Shown here piece by piece: positions 35,852-47,082 of a DNA stretch of 64,000 nt (within the stretch, counting starts at the first letter, position 1; each line of letters begins with the position of its first letter). Below the pieces are notes generated by a model that searched no databases, was not told where the DNA came from, and worked only from the letters and a program-made list of their open reading frames with translations. A program made the translations under genes and the position numbers. Source of the stretch: Allantophomopsis cytisporea (lineage: Eukaryota > Ascomycota > Leotiomycetes > Phacidiales > Phacidiaceae); assembly GCA_024752435.1 (NCBI GenBank), contig CP103027.1, positions 620,001 through 684,000 on the forward strand. Direction: 5' to 3'.

Positions 35852-38261
35852 ATGGCACGTCGGGAGTTGATCATCGGAGCTCGAGACGATCGCTCTAGTC
35901 TTTCAAATGGCAGCACGGAGTCCTCGGCCGTTCAGCAGCAGGGAACCGTTGACCGGACAAGTCTCACGAAGAGTACCATCAATGCAAGCGTTGAAGTGCT
36001 TCAGCGTTTATCTACTGCCGGGATCGAAAAACAAACGGTACTTATGGCTGGAGCTATAGGAAGTTCCATTCCATGGAGTGCCGGTGGCCGCAAGCGCTTT
36101 GACATTGCTCGTCGTTCCTCCAAAGGACTCTCTGGATACCAAGACGTGTTATGGTTTGGTTTTGGTGTCAAACACGTCACACAAATATTGACTTCCTCAG
36201 ATCAAGGGGCAATATGCGCTTGCCTTTGCGCTTGCCTTTGCGCTTGCCTAGCTGACTGCTACGATGCCTCTTTTGCAGCTGAAGTAATGCTCAGTCTGAC
36301 AACTGCCTTGAGACCGCCATCACTAGATATCCGAAAACCATTACCATCCTTGCAACAATGGAAGCAGCTCGTCAATTCATGTGCGGGGCTCGTGAGTACA
36401 TCGCATTTCAGCCTTCGAGCTGAGTATCTGATGCGTCTGAATGGCGAATGCAGGATCGCTTCCCTAGATCGATTAGTTTCTTTTCAGACCCAGGAAGATC
36501 ATCACGGGGTATCCGGAGTGTAGCCTCAAATGATGTGATTGCGGAGGTAATGGTTGGCCTTGGAAAGGTGACACGAGGAATTCTCCACAGCATGACGGTT
36601 GTTGGGGGATCTGACGCTGGATTCATTGCAGCACTTGCAGAGTGGATGCTAGATCTGAGCATAGAAATTCAGCGAGCAGAAAATGGTGAGACAGTCTACA
36701 CAAATTGCGAATCACACCCCCAACTTTTGGTAATATTTCAAAAGGAGACTTCACTTGAAACTTTACAATGTATCGGCGAAACCTATCGACTACCAGACGC
36801 ATCTCAACTTTTGAAATCAGCGAGTATGTGCGTGCTTTCGGGACGTGTAACTTGGAAGCATGCACTCGGTCATACATTTGGTCAGGAGTTTAGAAAGCTC
36901 ATGGATAAGAAAGAGGTCTTTGGCAGCGCAATTGGCAGCGCAGCCCGAATATATACAGCAATTTCCATAGCTGATAAGGATGTCGATCCCGAGCTAATTC
37001 AACATTGTCGATACTACTCTACCAAGAGTCATGGAAAGGGTTATTGCCACCTCTCCCGGACCACTTTTCCTGGGCTTAAACCCATAAATGATATCATTGT
37101 CAGGGCTTCTAGGTTTAGCTCTGTACTTGATGCTATACGTGTTTATGAAGCACAAATTTTCGACCTTAAGAATAGCTGAACTGTTGGCTTTGTGATGCAA
37201 GATCAAGCAACACACCTCGGATCGCACAAGAAGCCTTTTGTCTTGTTGCTCTTGCCGAGACAATTATCAGATTGATCAGAATTTTATCAGGTATCATAGT
37301 TGACCCAGATGCCATGGCGGACCGAGATATATTTCCGACTCGTGCTGGATTAGAGCTTTTCTACGATCATCAAGTCATTTTCAAGTGGCCTGCTGATATC
37401 GAAACAGACCTGGAAGTAAATCCTGTACATCGGATTATGGAGAGCCCACGTATGATAGCTGTGAAGCTGGAAAACGAAATGAATCCTTTACTCTTGGCAG
37501 AGTGTATTTTTGGCGGGAAGAGGTACAAGGGAAAGATCAAAGATGACCAATCCGTATCTGCACTCTCGAGTAATGGATTATGCTACTATTTCGAATTTTT
37601 AAGAGAACCATCACTTGATGCGACATGCATGGCTAGAGTCCATGTTATTGCTGGAAGTATCGAAAACCATGATAGGCGATATGACATGCTTTTTGATTTT
37701 CAACCTGATCCTGTCTATAGTGGAACTCCAGGATCTGCGAACATTCTAGATGATAACTGGCTGCGAGGAATCCAGTTAACATCACTGCTGTCACTAGAGG
37801 TGTTGGTGAAAGAGAAAACAACGGATTCTCTGGGTATTGAGTATGCAACAATGAAAGGAAGCGAGTTCGTGAAGAGTTTTGGTCCAGCGACAGTCATTTC
37901 TGCTGTTCTGCGAGGTAGAGGTCTCGTCCCATGCAATAGATCCAACTGCGCAGAGTTAATTGCTCCGAAGACAGAGACAAAAGACTTGGTAACCACTTTA
38001 CCTGTCACTTCAACAATTGCAAGAAGACAGGTCGCCACATTTTCAGGAGATCTCACTACCAGGTTATTAGCCTCAAGTATGTTATCGAATTTTATAATTC
38101 GTAGTGACGAATGTTTCGCCTGTTGCATTCGCGCAGGCATTTCTTTTGACTGGTCTGTCATTGCCATAGTTTGTGAGAGTGCCTTTAGTCATGATACTTT
38201 TGGAGATTTGAGTCAACACAGATTGTCAGGAGGTGCCCTTGAGGGTCACCGTCGAGATTGA
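35852..38261 (+). CDS. Unrecognised fungal protein with a Cys-Ala-Cys-Leu repeat
   Basis: Three exons are inferred: 35852-36391, 36454-37122, 37176-38261 (2,295 nt, 764 aa). The three frames are joined by GTGAGT...AATGCAG and GTACTT...AGAATAG introns, both in phase 0, so the apparent breaks need no frameshift. The protein resembles a group of uncharacterised filamentous-fungal proteins as I remember it, but I cannot name a domain. Visible features are a Ser/Thr-rich start, a glycine-rich stretch (GAIGSSIPWSAGGRKRF), WFGFGVKHVTQIL, then CACLCACLCACLADC at about residues 122-136. A central region is rich in short hydrophobic helices (EVMVGLGKVTRGILHSM; GFIAALAEWMLDLSIEI). A later stretch reads LCDARSSNT and EAFCLVALAETIIRLIRILSG. 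No signal peptide or clear membrane helix is seen. It follows the zinc-finger regulator on the same strand. The last residues are the least certain, because another intron could exist near 38,200. Confidence 0.6.
36215..36250 (+). repeat. Three tandem 12-bp units in coding sequence
   Basis: The unit TGCGCTTGCCTT is present three times, the last copy differing in its final base. Each copy adds the residues Cys-Ala-Cys-Leu in frame to the unrecognised protein at 35852-38261. Confidence 0.9.
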
Positions 38262-38752
38262 TTTTGAGCCACGAATTTCTTTACTTCTGAAGCAACTTGT
38301 TGCCTTTGGCGAGAAGTTTCCCCCTGTGTAGATATCTTACTATGACACATCAAGCTATGAATTCATGCAGCATCTATGATACAAATTTATGTTCTCATAT
38401 AGTTATTACGCTTTGCAATATTTTGATAATCTTTTCACTTGCCTAAACTTTGACAACCTATAAACAGATCATCAGTACAAGCTCTATACTGGGAAGGTGT
38501 ACGTCTTGAAATAGAAACCCTGGAGACTTAAAGCCATTAAATATAATGTGAGTTTCTGGAGTATTGATTTACATTACCAGACATATAAACATCTCCTAAA
38601 CCATAACGTGCTAGGATTCTTAATCCTCAAACTCTGCACGCTGCTGGCCTAGTAATCACACTTGACGATTGAGACTGTGGACACCTTATGATTCTGAATG
38701 TCCATAGCACAATTTCAAACTATCTCTGCACTCACAATCGAACAATCAAAAA
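38262..38752. other. Intergenic, convergent 3' ends
   Basis: An AT-rich stretch of about 490 bp between the end of the unrecognised protein gene (+) and the end of the ZNF511-like gene (-). I see nothing else in it. Confidence 0.6.
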
Positions 38753-39568
38753 TCAAGTCCTGCTAAAACCTCCTCGGCCTCTTCCTTTTCCCCGACCAAA
38801 ACGTACGCTTGACGGTACAAACATCAACGAAGACATTGCGCCGGCCAAATCTTCCATCTCTGCATCCTTCGGTTCATCAACCTTCTTCTCAATGGACACA
38901 TCCTTCAGCCTGGATTTTTCTGACTTCTCTACTGGATTTCCAACGGAGATGTCATCGCTACCCATCTCCTGATCTTTCTCTCCACCATCGCCATCCTTCC
39001 CATCTTCTATCTCCCTTCTCATATCCGGCCTCCACTCGTCCCTACTACTATTCCACGTCCTCACCCCCTTCCCTCTCTCCTTCCCTCTATGCCACCCGCC
39101 CCTTCCTCTCAGCAGACTAACCTTCCCATCAACGCCCTCAACCACAACCTTAAAATCATAATCCTTCGGAAAGCCATGCTTATCCACCAAATGCGCCTTC
39201 CTCTTCGCCGGTACCGCACAGACCTTATCGCAGCCTTCCACAAAGCACGCATACGTTTTCTCGCCGCGCTCACGCCGCACCGCTATCATGCTGTCGTGCT
39301 GCTCGCTGATGTGCAGCGCCATGAAATGCGCTGTGGGGAAGTTCCGCCGGCACTCTTGGCAGCGATTTGTGTGGGACTGGCTGTAGTGTGTCTCGTAGGC
39401 TGAGTAGGTTGTGAAGGGGAGAGGGGGGTGGCCTGGGAGAGAGCAATTTATGATGGCCTCGGAGGGGGTTGGAGTTAGGTGGGTGATTTTGGAGGTGGTG
39501 GAGGGGTCAGTTTCCACTGTTTCTTGTCTATATGGATCGAGATCATCTTCTCGTGCTCGTTTGGACAT
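38753..39568 (-). CDS. C2H2 zinc-finger protein similar to ZNF511
   Basis: A single-exon gene of 271 aa. The layout matches the ZNF511 family found from yeasts to animals, whose molecular role is poorly known. After a hydrophilic start come three zinc-binding segments. Segment 1 is CSLPGHPPLPFTTYSAYETH, with H at the end and a second H six residues on (residues about 42-67). Segment 2 is CQECRRNFPTAHFMALHISE plus the next QH (about 71-92). Segment 3 is CFVEGCDKVCAVPAKRKAHL with DKH three residues later (about 108-132). GFPKDYDF after the third finger is a family hallmark. The long tail is charged and ends in MSSLMFVPSSVRFGRGKGRG and a short RGG-like basic end, also typical. The start at 39568 is the first Met and is preceded by a CACGTG at 39591-39596. 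Located convergent with the preceding gene and divergent from the EST1-like gene. Confidence 0.82.
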   Translation of the reverse strand: MSKRAREDDLDPYRQETVETDPSTTSKITHLTPTPSEAIINCSLPGHPPLPFTTYSAYETHYSQSHTNRCQECRRNFPTAHFMALHISEQHDSMIAVRRERGEKTYACFVEGCDKVCAVPAKRKAHLVDKHGFPKDYDFKVVVEGVDGKVSLLRGRGGWHRGKERGKGVRTWNSSRDEWRPDMRREIEDGKDGDGGEKDQEMGSDDISVGNPVEKSEKSRLKDVSIEKKVDEPKDAEMEDLAGAMSSLMFVPSSVRFGRGKGRGRGGFSRT

Positions 39569-40197
39569 CGGATGAGATGTGGTAGTTGCCCACGTGTGGA
39601 GACTTCAGATGAGACTATTGATTGTGAAACTGTGGTTAGAGGATCCAGCGTGTTGTTGAGGTTATGAGAGTGACTTTTCTACCGAGTATCACTGGTAGTT
39701 GTAGAACAGGACGATGGTAGATTATGTTCTATGAGCAAAAAGTATATGAGAGGGTATATGTGGTGAGACTGTCTGTAAAGTAGGAAACAGGTGAAGCTAT
39801 CGACGAGGCTATCAATACAAATATAAATTTTAGGGATTGACGTACACTGTGTCAGCCTTGCATTACCGTGTTTCTTCCCGCAAGTGTCAGTGGTGGAGTA
39901 TCAGTGGTGGGCTACTCCAACGTTTATGTTAGTGAATTAATCCTGACCAACAGCACCGTCTGATGTGAAGTCCCAGCATATTCGATAGGTACCCTGATCG
40001 ACATAGAGGCGCAAGGTATGACGGCGAGAAAAGTAATGAGAGATGTGCAAACGATGATTGAAATATCAAGAGATTATAAGATAGAGTTACCATATAGATA
40101 TCAATTCATTGTAAATATTGATATATATATATATGTATGAATTAGGAACTATTTATATAATACCTCAATGATGCACTCTCGTCTCTTGACTCATTCA

Positions 40198-40222
40198 TAT
40201 GTATGTATGTATGTATGTATGT
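40198..40222 (+). repeat. GTAT microsatellite
   Basis: About six tandem GTAT units in the EST1-like / ZNF511-like intergenic region. Confidence 0.85.
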
Positions 40223-40638
40223 ACATAAGAGCTTCCGTATATCTCATGCACCTTACTCATAACAACTACTTGTCACCAACCAACTACCACTCACAAAATC
40301 CACTCGTCCATTTATTTATTCCCTCATTCACTTGGTAGTTATTCACCTGTTCACTTGTCAATCATCCATACTCATAACTTATGACAAAGAACGTGCAACT
40401 GTTGATAAGCTAAAGTCCTCTTTTTGTCTCGTTCAAAACTTACCTACCTTCTCGACCTTCAAATCTCTTGCTCCATCATTCTACGGATGCTTCTCATGTA
40501 ACAAGCTCAATCGCAGGAGTTGAGCGCAGTTCAATCATACGACTGACCTGTTGTAAGCATTCAACATAACGAATAACAAAGTAAGTTTAGTCGTGCCTAT
40601 CATCTTTACTAGGGTCGTCAGCTTTTTACCTGGCCTAC

Positions 40639-40658
40639 TACCTTACCTTACCTTACCC
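40639..40658 (+). repeat. TTACC pentamer array upstream of the EST1-like gene
   Basis: Four tandem TACCT-register units, about 335 bp before the start codon at 40992 and on the same strand as that gene. Confidence 0.75.
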
Positions 40659-40991
40659 GACTGAACTTTGGTGCACCACGGCCTTGCGAAATTAACTTGG
40701 GAGTCTTGTTAGCCTCGCTCAACCACGAACTTCAACAACCACCACCACCACCACCACAACCACTACAATCTCCACAACCTTCACGAACTTTACTATTCGG
40801 CATTTACACTGTCGTCTTCACAGTTCGCATCTATCTCTAGAAAGGCGCGATTCTATCTTTTCCCTCACATTCACTTAATGGATCGCATCTCGGCCGCACT
40901 CTTCGCTGAGCCCGACTCACTCGTATAACCTTGACGGTGGGGTCAGGATTCCGAGGTGAACAGTCCGCGGTCAAACCCAGTTTACACAAAA

Positions 40992-43766
40992 ATGCCTGCT
41001 ACTAAAGTAGAAGAACAGTGGCAGTGAGTGGCCTACTACACCAGAATTCTCCCCAAGAATACCGCGTACTGACCACCTCTCAGCTACGGCGAGAAAGTCG
41101 AGAAAGTCCTCGATGCGAAACTGAGAGAAAAAGAACCACTCTTCGACGACGTGGATAACCTCATACAAGAGTTAGTCGCTTGCTAGTAGCGATGCCTATC
41201 GGGCGCTGATACCCTCTACAGATTCCGCATTGCCTGTGAGAAAACTCTCTTCCTCGATTTCGAATATGCTACGAATGCGAAGGTAGAGGACCGACTATGG
41301 ACGGCCCATTCACGAATCAATGGTCGCCATCGCGATCTTGTTAATCGCTATAAGCGGGGCGAAAGAACGAAGCTGGTGGTAGAGAAGCGCAAATGTGAAA
41401 AGAGATATGCCGATTTCCTCAAAACTAGCCAGCACTTCTATAAAGGCTACATCCAACGACTTGCTTCGCACTTCGAAGGCATGCAGGAGCTTCGAAAGAT
41501 TGCGCATCGTCTACAATTGAGCTCTCAGTCGGCCGACACCAGAGTTCGAGTGTCTCCCGAAGTCGCCCACATGATATTACTGTCTTGTCATGCAACGCTC
41601 CTCCGCCTTGGAGATCTATCCAGATACCGCAACGACATCAGGACCAAGGACCGAAGCTGGGATATTGCGCTAGGATACTACGGACTGGCCGGAGACCTGT
41701 ATCCACGTTCGGGAAGTTCGCATAATCAAAGAGCTGTGATTGCACAGCATGAGCACAATCATTTGGACGCGGTTTACTACTTGTACCGTGCGCTTTGTGT
41801 TGAAGAACCACACCCTTTGGCCGGTAACAACTTGGAAGTTGAATTCAGGAAAATTGTCGGGGAGTGGGAGAAGACCAGGAATCATTCAGCGTCGTCAAGG
41901 CACCATCATCATCATGCTCCTCCTGTTCATGATAATACTACTCACCTCATCTCTTGGTTTGTGCGACTTCATGCGAAGCTATATAAAGGCGTCGAATTTG
42001 CGGGTCATGATGAGCTTGAAAATGAGGTTCTCAGTCAGATGACCGTACTTTTAAAGGAACAGTCTCTAGAGACAATATTGGACAAATTTGTGCTTGTCAA
42101 CATTGCTGCGGAATACTTTGCTGGTGTTAGACTTCAGGAGAGCCAAGATGAAGCAACTTTCAACTCCTACTATGGCTTCCTTCGTCTCAACGTCAGAACG
42201 CTTTTCATGCTACTGCAGCTTTTGCAGCCAGAGCTTGAGGGTCCATCGGAGGGCGAAGATATTGCCGGCATGACCAATGGAACCCAGAAGGCAACTTTGG
42301 AGCGGATCACTGCCGTTACACGCCGTGTGCTTCCGGCTCTTCGACACTACAGCATCTGGTTCGTGTCTCGTGCTGAAATTGTTGCCGGTTTAGTCGACAA
42401 TGCATCCCTCAATGTACATGTAAAGGAACTCTGGAAGATCTATGCAGACACATTGACTATGCTTGTTTCGGCTTTTCCTGTCACGGAGTTACCTGAGGTC
42501 GACTATCTTCTAGAGGAAGATGCCGCGACGGTTGATTTCAAGCCTTTTCGAAACAAGGACTTGGCACCAGATTGTGATCTTTACAACGTTGCGGATGAAT
42601 CAAAGGTCGATGAGCTGAAACCAAGGACCACCGATCAAGGTATCTCACGATCTCACCCTAACATTGAGATGCTTGCACGAGTTCGTGAACTTTTGAAGGA
42701 TGGCGTACGTCTTGCTAACAATCCGAAATTTCCCATTGAGATTTCGTCTGGCCAGTTCACATACGCTGAAGAAGGGCTTCCAGTCACAAGTCCAACTCGA
42801 AATGCCCACTCTTCGCACTCTTCGATCAGTAGCCCCGACAATGTTCAGATTCAGGAAACACCTAGCCATCCTCCACCTCGAATGCACGAACGCATTAACA
42901 TCTTAAGAGAAGATATTGCAGCAGCGCCTCGAAGCGTCGCTGGTTCTGATTCTCATCAGAGTATGGGCACTGAAATGCACCGCATGGTGGATGACCTAGT
43001 CGACAACCCTGTACGTTCCAGTAATTTCGCCAACGACTCCACCTCGTACGGAATGAGCAGCCTAATGGCTCAAGAGATTTTCAACGACGTGAACACTGGA
43101 AACAATGGAGTGGTCAAACCCGCCCGCAATGAGCCTTCTCCTTCACGCCCCCAACCCTTCACAAAATTCCCTAGTCTTCCATCAATTTGGTCCACCCCTT
43201 TTGCCCCACAACCAAACGAGCTCAGTTCCACCAACACATCAGCCACCACACCGAACCCGAATCGCTTCAGCCTCCACAACGGCACGCACTTCTCTCCGAA
43301 CCCGGTGCGCAACTCCTTCTCCAGTTCCACTCCCCAAAGCCAAAGCCCTTTCCGCCGTGACCAAGCTACTGCCGCTGCCATAGCGCAGAACCTACAGGCA
43401 CAACTGGCGGCTCAGTATAGCAACCCACACAGCCCACATAGCCCACACGCCAATGGCAATCCCAATTTCCACATCAATGGTAACGCGGTTGTGAATGGCA
43501 ACCTCAACGGCAACGACAACGGAAATGGCAACTTACAATCCTCCTGGAGCCACGAAAGTGACCTCTTCGTCTCGACGCCTGGTTTCCCCGGCCAAGGCCG
43601 CACCCATCCATCCCTCCCCTTCGCGGCTTCCGGTCCCAATGGTCTAGCCATGAACAGGGGCATCTCGAATGACAGTTACGACCGCTTCGTACAGAGCTCA
43701 TTACCTCTGCCAACAGCAGCTGGCCATTATGGCTGGGCGACACCGCCAGGCGGACAGGGCGGTTGA
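40992..43766 (+). CDS. EST1/Smg7-like protein (telomerase-associated / nonsense-mediated decay family)
   Basis: The family includes yeast Est1 and Ebs1 and animal Smg5-7. Its 14-3-3-like and helical-hairpin domains bind phosphoproteins and nucleic acid in mRNA decay or telomerase recruitment. Exons are 40992-41023, 41084-41170 and 41222-43766 (2,664 nt, 887 aa). The joined start MPATKVEEQWHYGEKVEKVL and the continuation FRIACEKTLFLDFEYA match fungal members. N-terminal EST1 domain, residues about 50-200: VEDRLWTAHSRINGRHRDLV, KRYADFLKTSQHFYKGYIQR, LSCHATLLRLGDLSRYR. The EST1 DNA/RNA-binding helical repeats follow: WDIALGYYGLAGDLYPRSGS, HNQRAVIAQHEHNHLDAVYY and YRALCVEEPHPLAGNNLEVE, the signature of the family. 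The second half (from about residue 480) is Ser/Pro/Asn-rich and probably disordered, with an Asn-Gly repeat stretch. No PIN nuclease domain is present, so Smg7/Ebs1 type is likelier than Smg6. Confidence 0.9.
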
Positions 43767-44362
43767 TCTGGGCTCTCCATGAGCCGGTCGATACCTCACG
43801 GCTGATTGATTTCCTCGTCATGAAATTGGGTTGTAGAAATGGTGCATGAGAGATTTCCGCTACTTTTCTTGAGTCGAGATGACTTACATCGCCCCCTTTG
43901 CAGCTGCTTGCATATGAATGAACTCGCGTTGCGCGTGTTGTCACTTGTATGACATCCACACACCGATATACGAACAAGAACGACCATCAATTGCAATGCA
44001 ATCAATGCACATACTCCCATTTCGTTTTCTTGAGCCTACTCGGCTTTCTTTACGTCGATTTCCAAATCAATTCATTGAACCACCCACGAGGTAATAGCAG
44101 CATCTCTTCGTGTTAAACAGGGGAAAAATGGGTTTATCAAAGTGAGTGTGATTGAATTTCTATCATAATCATAAAAAAAATCTCCATCTTCTGCTTCACA
44201 TAAGAGATTCCGGTAATCTTCTTTTGGTTGTTGAAAACTTGGCACTGGCCATCTATCGCATATACGACTCCTCCCCCGCATCATACCAGCCCATTTTTTG
44301 TTGAAATTCCACACCCAGACGCCTTTATGCGAAAGAAAAAAGGTTTATCATGGTCGATCGAT
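43767..44362. other. Intergenic, convergent 3' ends
   Basis: About 600 bp between the stop of the EST1-like gene and the last exon of adenosine kinase. Minus-strand frames here (43796-44020, 44072-44314) are not coding by any sign I can see. Confidence 0.6.
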
Positions 44363-45845
44363 TTATGCGGCGACCTTCTTGTAGGATTGCTTTGGGTATG
44401 GGAATCTGGTGGATTTGTTAGCAGATGTGGAAAATATGGGATAGCTTTGATGGGTGGAGTGGCTTGTTGTAAAGCGGGTTTGTCTAGGAGGCGTATAAGG
44501 GAAGAGTGGGTAGTAAGAGCAAATAGTGCTCGTGATTGACAGGCAATGGAAGTTGTTATACACCCCATGCTATCTTTATGTATGTGATAGTGAAAGTGAT
44601 GTGCAAACTGAACTTTTGGTGTGGAAAGGTAAGCAAGAGAGAACTTACGAAGGACCCAACTCGCGGATGCTCAAGCTAGCGAGCCAGTGACCCTGGTCAA
44701 CAGCCTCGTCGATGGTCTTGCCCTCAACGATACCAGCAACGAAACCAGCAGCGAAAGAATCACCAGCACCAGTGGTGTCATTGATCTCGGACTTGTCAAT
44801 GGCGTGAACTGGGTACTCCTTAACACCATCCTTAGTAGCAACAATGGTAGGAAGAGTTCCCTGAGTAATGATAGCAACTCTATCCCTCTTCTCATTCTTC
44901 TTCGGAAGCGCCGCAAGCGCCTTAGCAATCTCCTTGACATCAGTCGTGCCAAGGCCATGGCTCTCAGCGTAAGCAGCAGCCTCGGCCTCATTACCGACGA
45001 CGAAATCCCAGTAAGGCGCGCTGGCATCGAGCGGGTCCTTGAAGAACTGCGGGATGAAGGGGGCCGAAAGCGACAGCATGAACGGCTTGTTGTGCTTGAC
45101 GGCCTCCTCGGCCAGCGCCTGGATGGCCGCCGGGCACACGGTGAAGTGGTAGCCGCCGACGAAGTAGAACTGCGCGTTCTCCACGAGCTTCCACACTTCC
45201 GGGCTCTTAAGGTGCTCGAGGTCGTAGTGGTTGGCGGCGCCCAGATCGGTGCACATGGACCGGTCGTGGCCTGTGATGATCACGCCGCAGCGGCCCGTTG
45301 GCTCCTTGGGGTCCACGCGGTACTCGACGCGGATCTCGGCCTTCTTGACGGCGTCGTGCAGGATCGATGCGTACTTGTCGTTGCCCACGCCGCCGATGAA
45401 CGCGACGCTGTTCGGTGGCAAGATGTATTGGGCTCCGCGGGCGGTGTTCTGTGCGGCGCCGCCGGCGAGGAGCTTGGCGTCGTAGTTGTTTAGGAGGTCC
45501 TCGTAGAGGCCGAGGTGCTTCTCTTCGGCGAGGATGGCACCGTTGGGCTCGAGACCGTACTTCTTGAGAAGGGCTTCATCGCCGAATGCTTGGATGTCTG
45601 GGCTGGGTTAGCTGGCTGTGCTTCAGTTGAGTTTCCTTCTATTGCGTTGCAGTGCAATCATGTATCCTTATGAAAAGCACGATGTATTGATGTTGATTGT
45701 CTACAATTGAGTACGACTCTATCTCCGCCACATGCTGATACCCTTATACTCCGCAGCGCAGACAATTGGAAGCACAAGAATGTAATTGGAAAGACATACC
45801 GAGAAGAGGGTTCTCCAAGCACAAGAGAGCGTAGTTGTTGGACAT
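44363..45845 (-). CDS. ado1: Adenosine kinase (PfkB/ribokinase family)
   Basis: It phosphorylates adenosine to AMP with ATP, which salvages adenosine and pulls the S-adenosylhomocysteine hydrolase reaction forward in the methyl cycle. Three exons in transcription order: 45845-45800, 45597-44649, 44405-44363 (1,038 nt, 345 aa, the usual size). The first exon reads MSNNYALLCLENPLLD and the join gives IQAFGDEALLKKYGLEPNGA. The nucleoside-binding GGAAQNTARGAQ is at residues 61-72, with GGVGNDKYASIL after it. The anion-hole and catalytic motif NDTTGAGDSFAAGF starts at residue 288, with the catalytic base Asp295. The last exon is only 43 nt and supplies the conserved tail SFPYPKQSYKKVAA. It lies behind a 243-nt intron, longer than the other introns here, and a stop follows at once if that intron is retained. 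GC content in codon third positions is higher than in neighbouring genes, which fits strong expression. Confidence 0.95.
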
Positions 45846-47082
45846 GATGACGGCGGTGATGTAGTATGAGGGTGGTTTATGTTGTGGTGAAGATGATGAA
45901 TATTGATGAAGGAAGGGATGGTGGGGTGTAGTTGCGCGGGGTCAGGTCAGGAACTTTCAAAGCTTACTCGACTAACGAATCTCTTTAATCCTTTGCCCAA
46001 CAGCCACGCACCTCACGGTCCACTCAATCCACAGAAATTAAAGTGTAACGACGAGCGTAGTTTTTGCCAGGCCCGCTCCCGCTCTTCGTCTATTCACTGG
46101 TCTACCACTCCCAGTATCAAGAGGACAAACAATGTTGCTATTTACTGCAATTATTTCACGATTGAAGGTATCATCATTGACATTACTACACGTTGGTATT
46201 TCTTGAGATATCGAAATTTACACATATGAGTTTAAAGTACAATAAATCTAGATTCTACTTTGCAGAGCAACGCTACATACAATCCAAACATCTCCAATAG
46301 TTCTACATCAACACCCACATCAACTTATATGACTTCTATCCCTCCACAACTTCATCATTTACATTCATCCTCAATCTACCACCTTTACCCAATAAAGCCT
46401 CGCAAAAGCATAAACATAGAACAAAAAGATCGTTGAATATTCATTCTTGACGCCTACTCAATGCATCCATCGCCCCCAACGAAAAGCCCCACCGCTAAAC
46501 TATCTAAATTTCCACAAAAGAAAAGAAGACAACGATAACGATAACGACGACGAAACAACAAAAGAAAGTCGAAAAAGAAATGTGAACCCAAAAAATAGAC
46601 GAGGACCAAAAGAGTATCAAAATACACATCGAAAGGTTCCCCCACTGAACAAGAAGATTCATGAGAAGGATTCCGAAAATTCAACGCCGTTCACCATCCC
46701 CCCCTTCATCAGAACACCTCTATACGCCGTCAAAGAAGAAGAAGAACAAAAGAAAAGGCAAAAGTGTAAAAAAGCCAAATGGAAAACAAATTGCCTGAAA
46801 GGGAACTGGAGAAACACCTGTCCATGGCGTAACTTCATGCACAAAGACCACGCATCGTTATCCTCCCACCATGCTCGCTGTGCCTGTACCTGTGCCACTT
46901 GGAAAAAAGGGAATTTTGTTTGTTTTTGGAACGCATCAAAAAGTGAGTATTTACAAGAAACGAAGTGCGAGAGCTCGCTCAGCAATATATGTGCAATAGC
47001 CCGGTTAGCCACCTGATTTTAGATGAAGTGGTGTTGGTGGTGGCACGGGAGTCCTGTTGGCTGGGGGAAGAAGATGGTATTT
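45846..47082. other. Intergenic between adenosine kinase promoter and HAL4-like kinase 3' end
   Basis: About 1.24 kb. A plus-strand frame at 46447-47016 (189 aa) is Lys/Glu/Asn-rich, A-rich in the DNA and has no domain. I take it as chance in the 3' UTR of the kinase. A second frame at 45903-46229 is similar noise. Confidence 0.55.

Larger units (their letters stand above)
39569..40991. other. Divergent promoter region between ZNF511-like and EST1-like genes
   Basis: About 1.4 kb. It holds a CACGTG (39591-39596), a TA repeat at about 40121-40135, a GTAT microsatellite at 40198-40222, a TTACC array at 40639-40658 and an ACC run at 40735-40757 shortly before the EST1-like start. The frame at 40332-40523 has no domain. 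Confidence 0.6.

Noticed and set aside
36392..37175. Frame changes within the 35852-38261 gene that look like frameshifts
   Set aside because: Both are explained by standard introns (36392-36453 and 37123-37175) that join the frames in phase 0, so there is no need to call a pseudogene.
44687..45493. Plus-strand open frame of 268 aa opposite adenosine kinase
   Set aside because: It is the mirror of a GC-rich coding exon on the minus strand, whose product is a clear adenosine kinase. The plus-strand frame has no domain.
46447..47016. Plus-strand open frame of 189 aa
   Set aside because: It is Lys/Glu/Asn-rich and comes from A-rich DNA, has no domain, and lies in the expected 3' UTR of the kinase.
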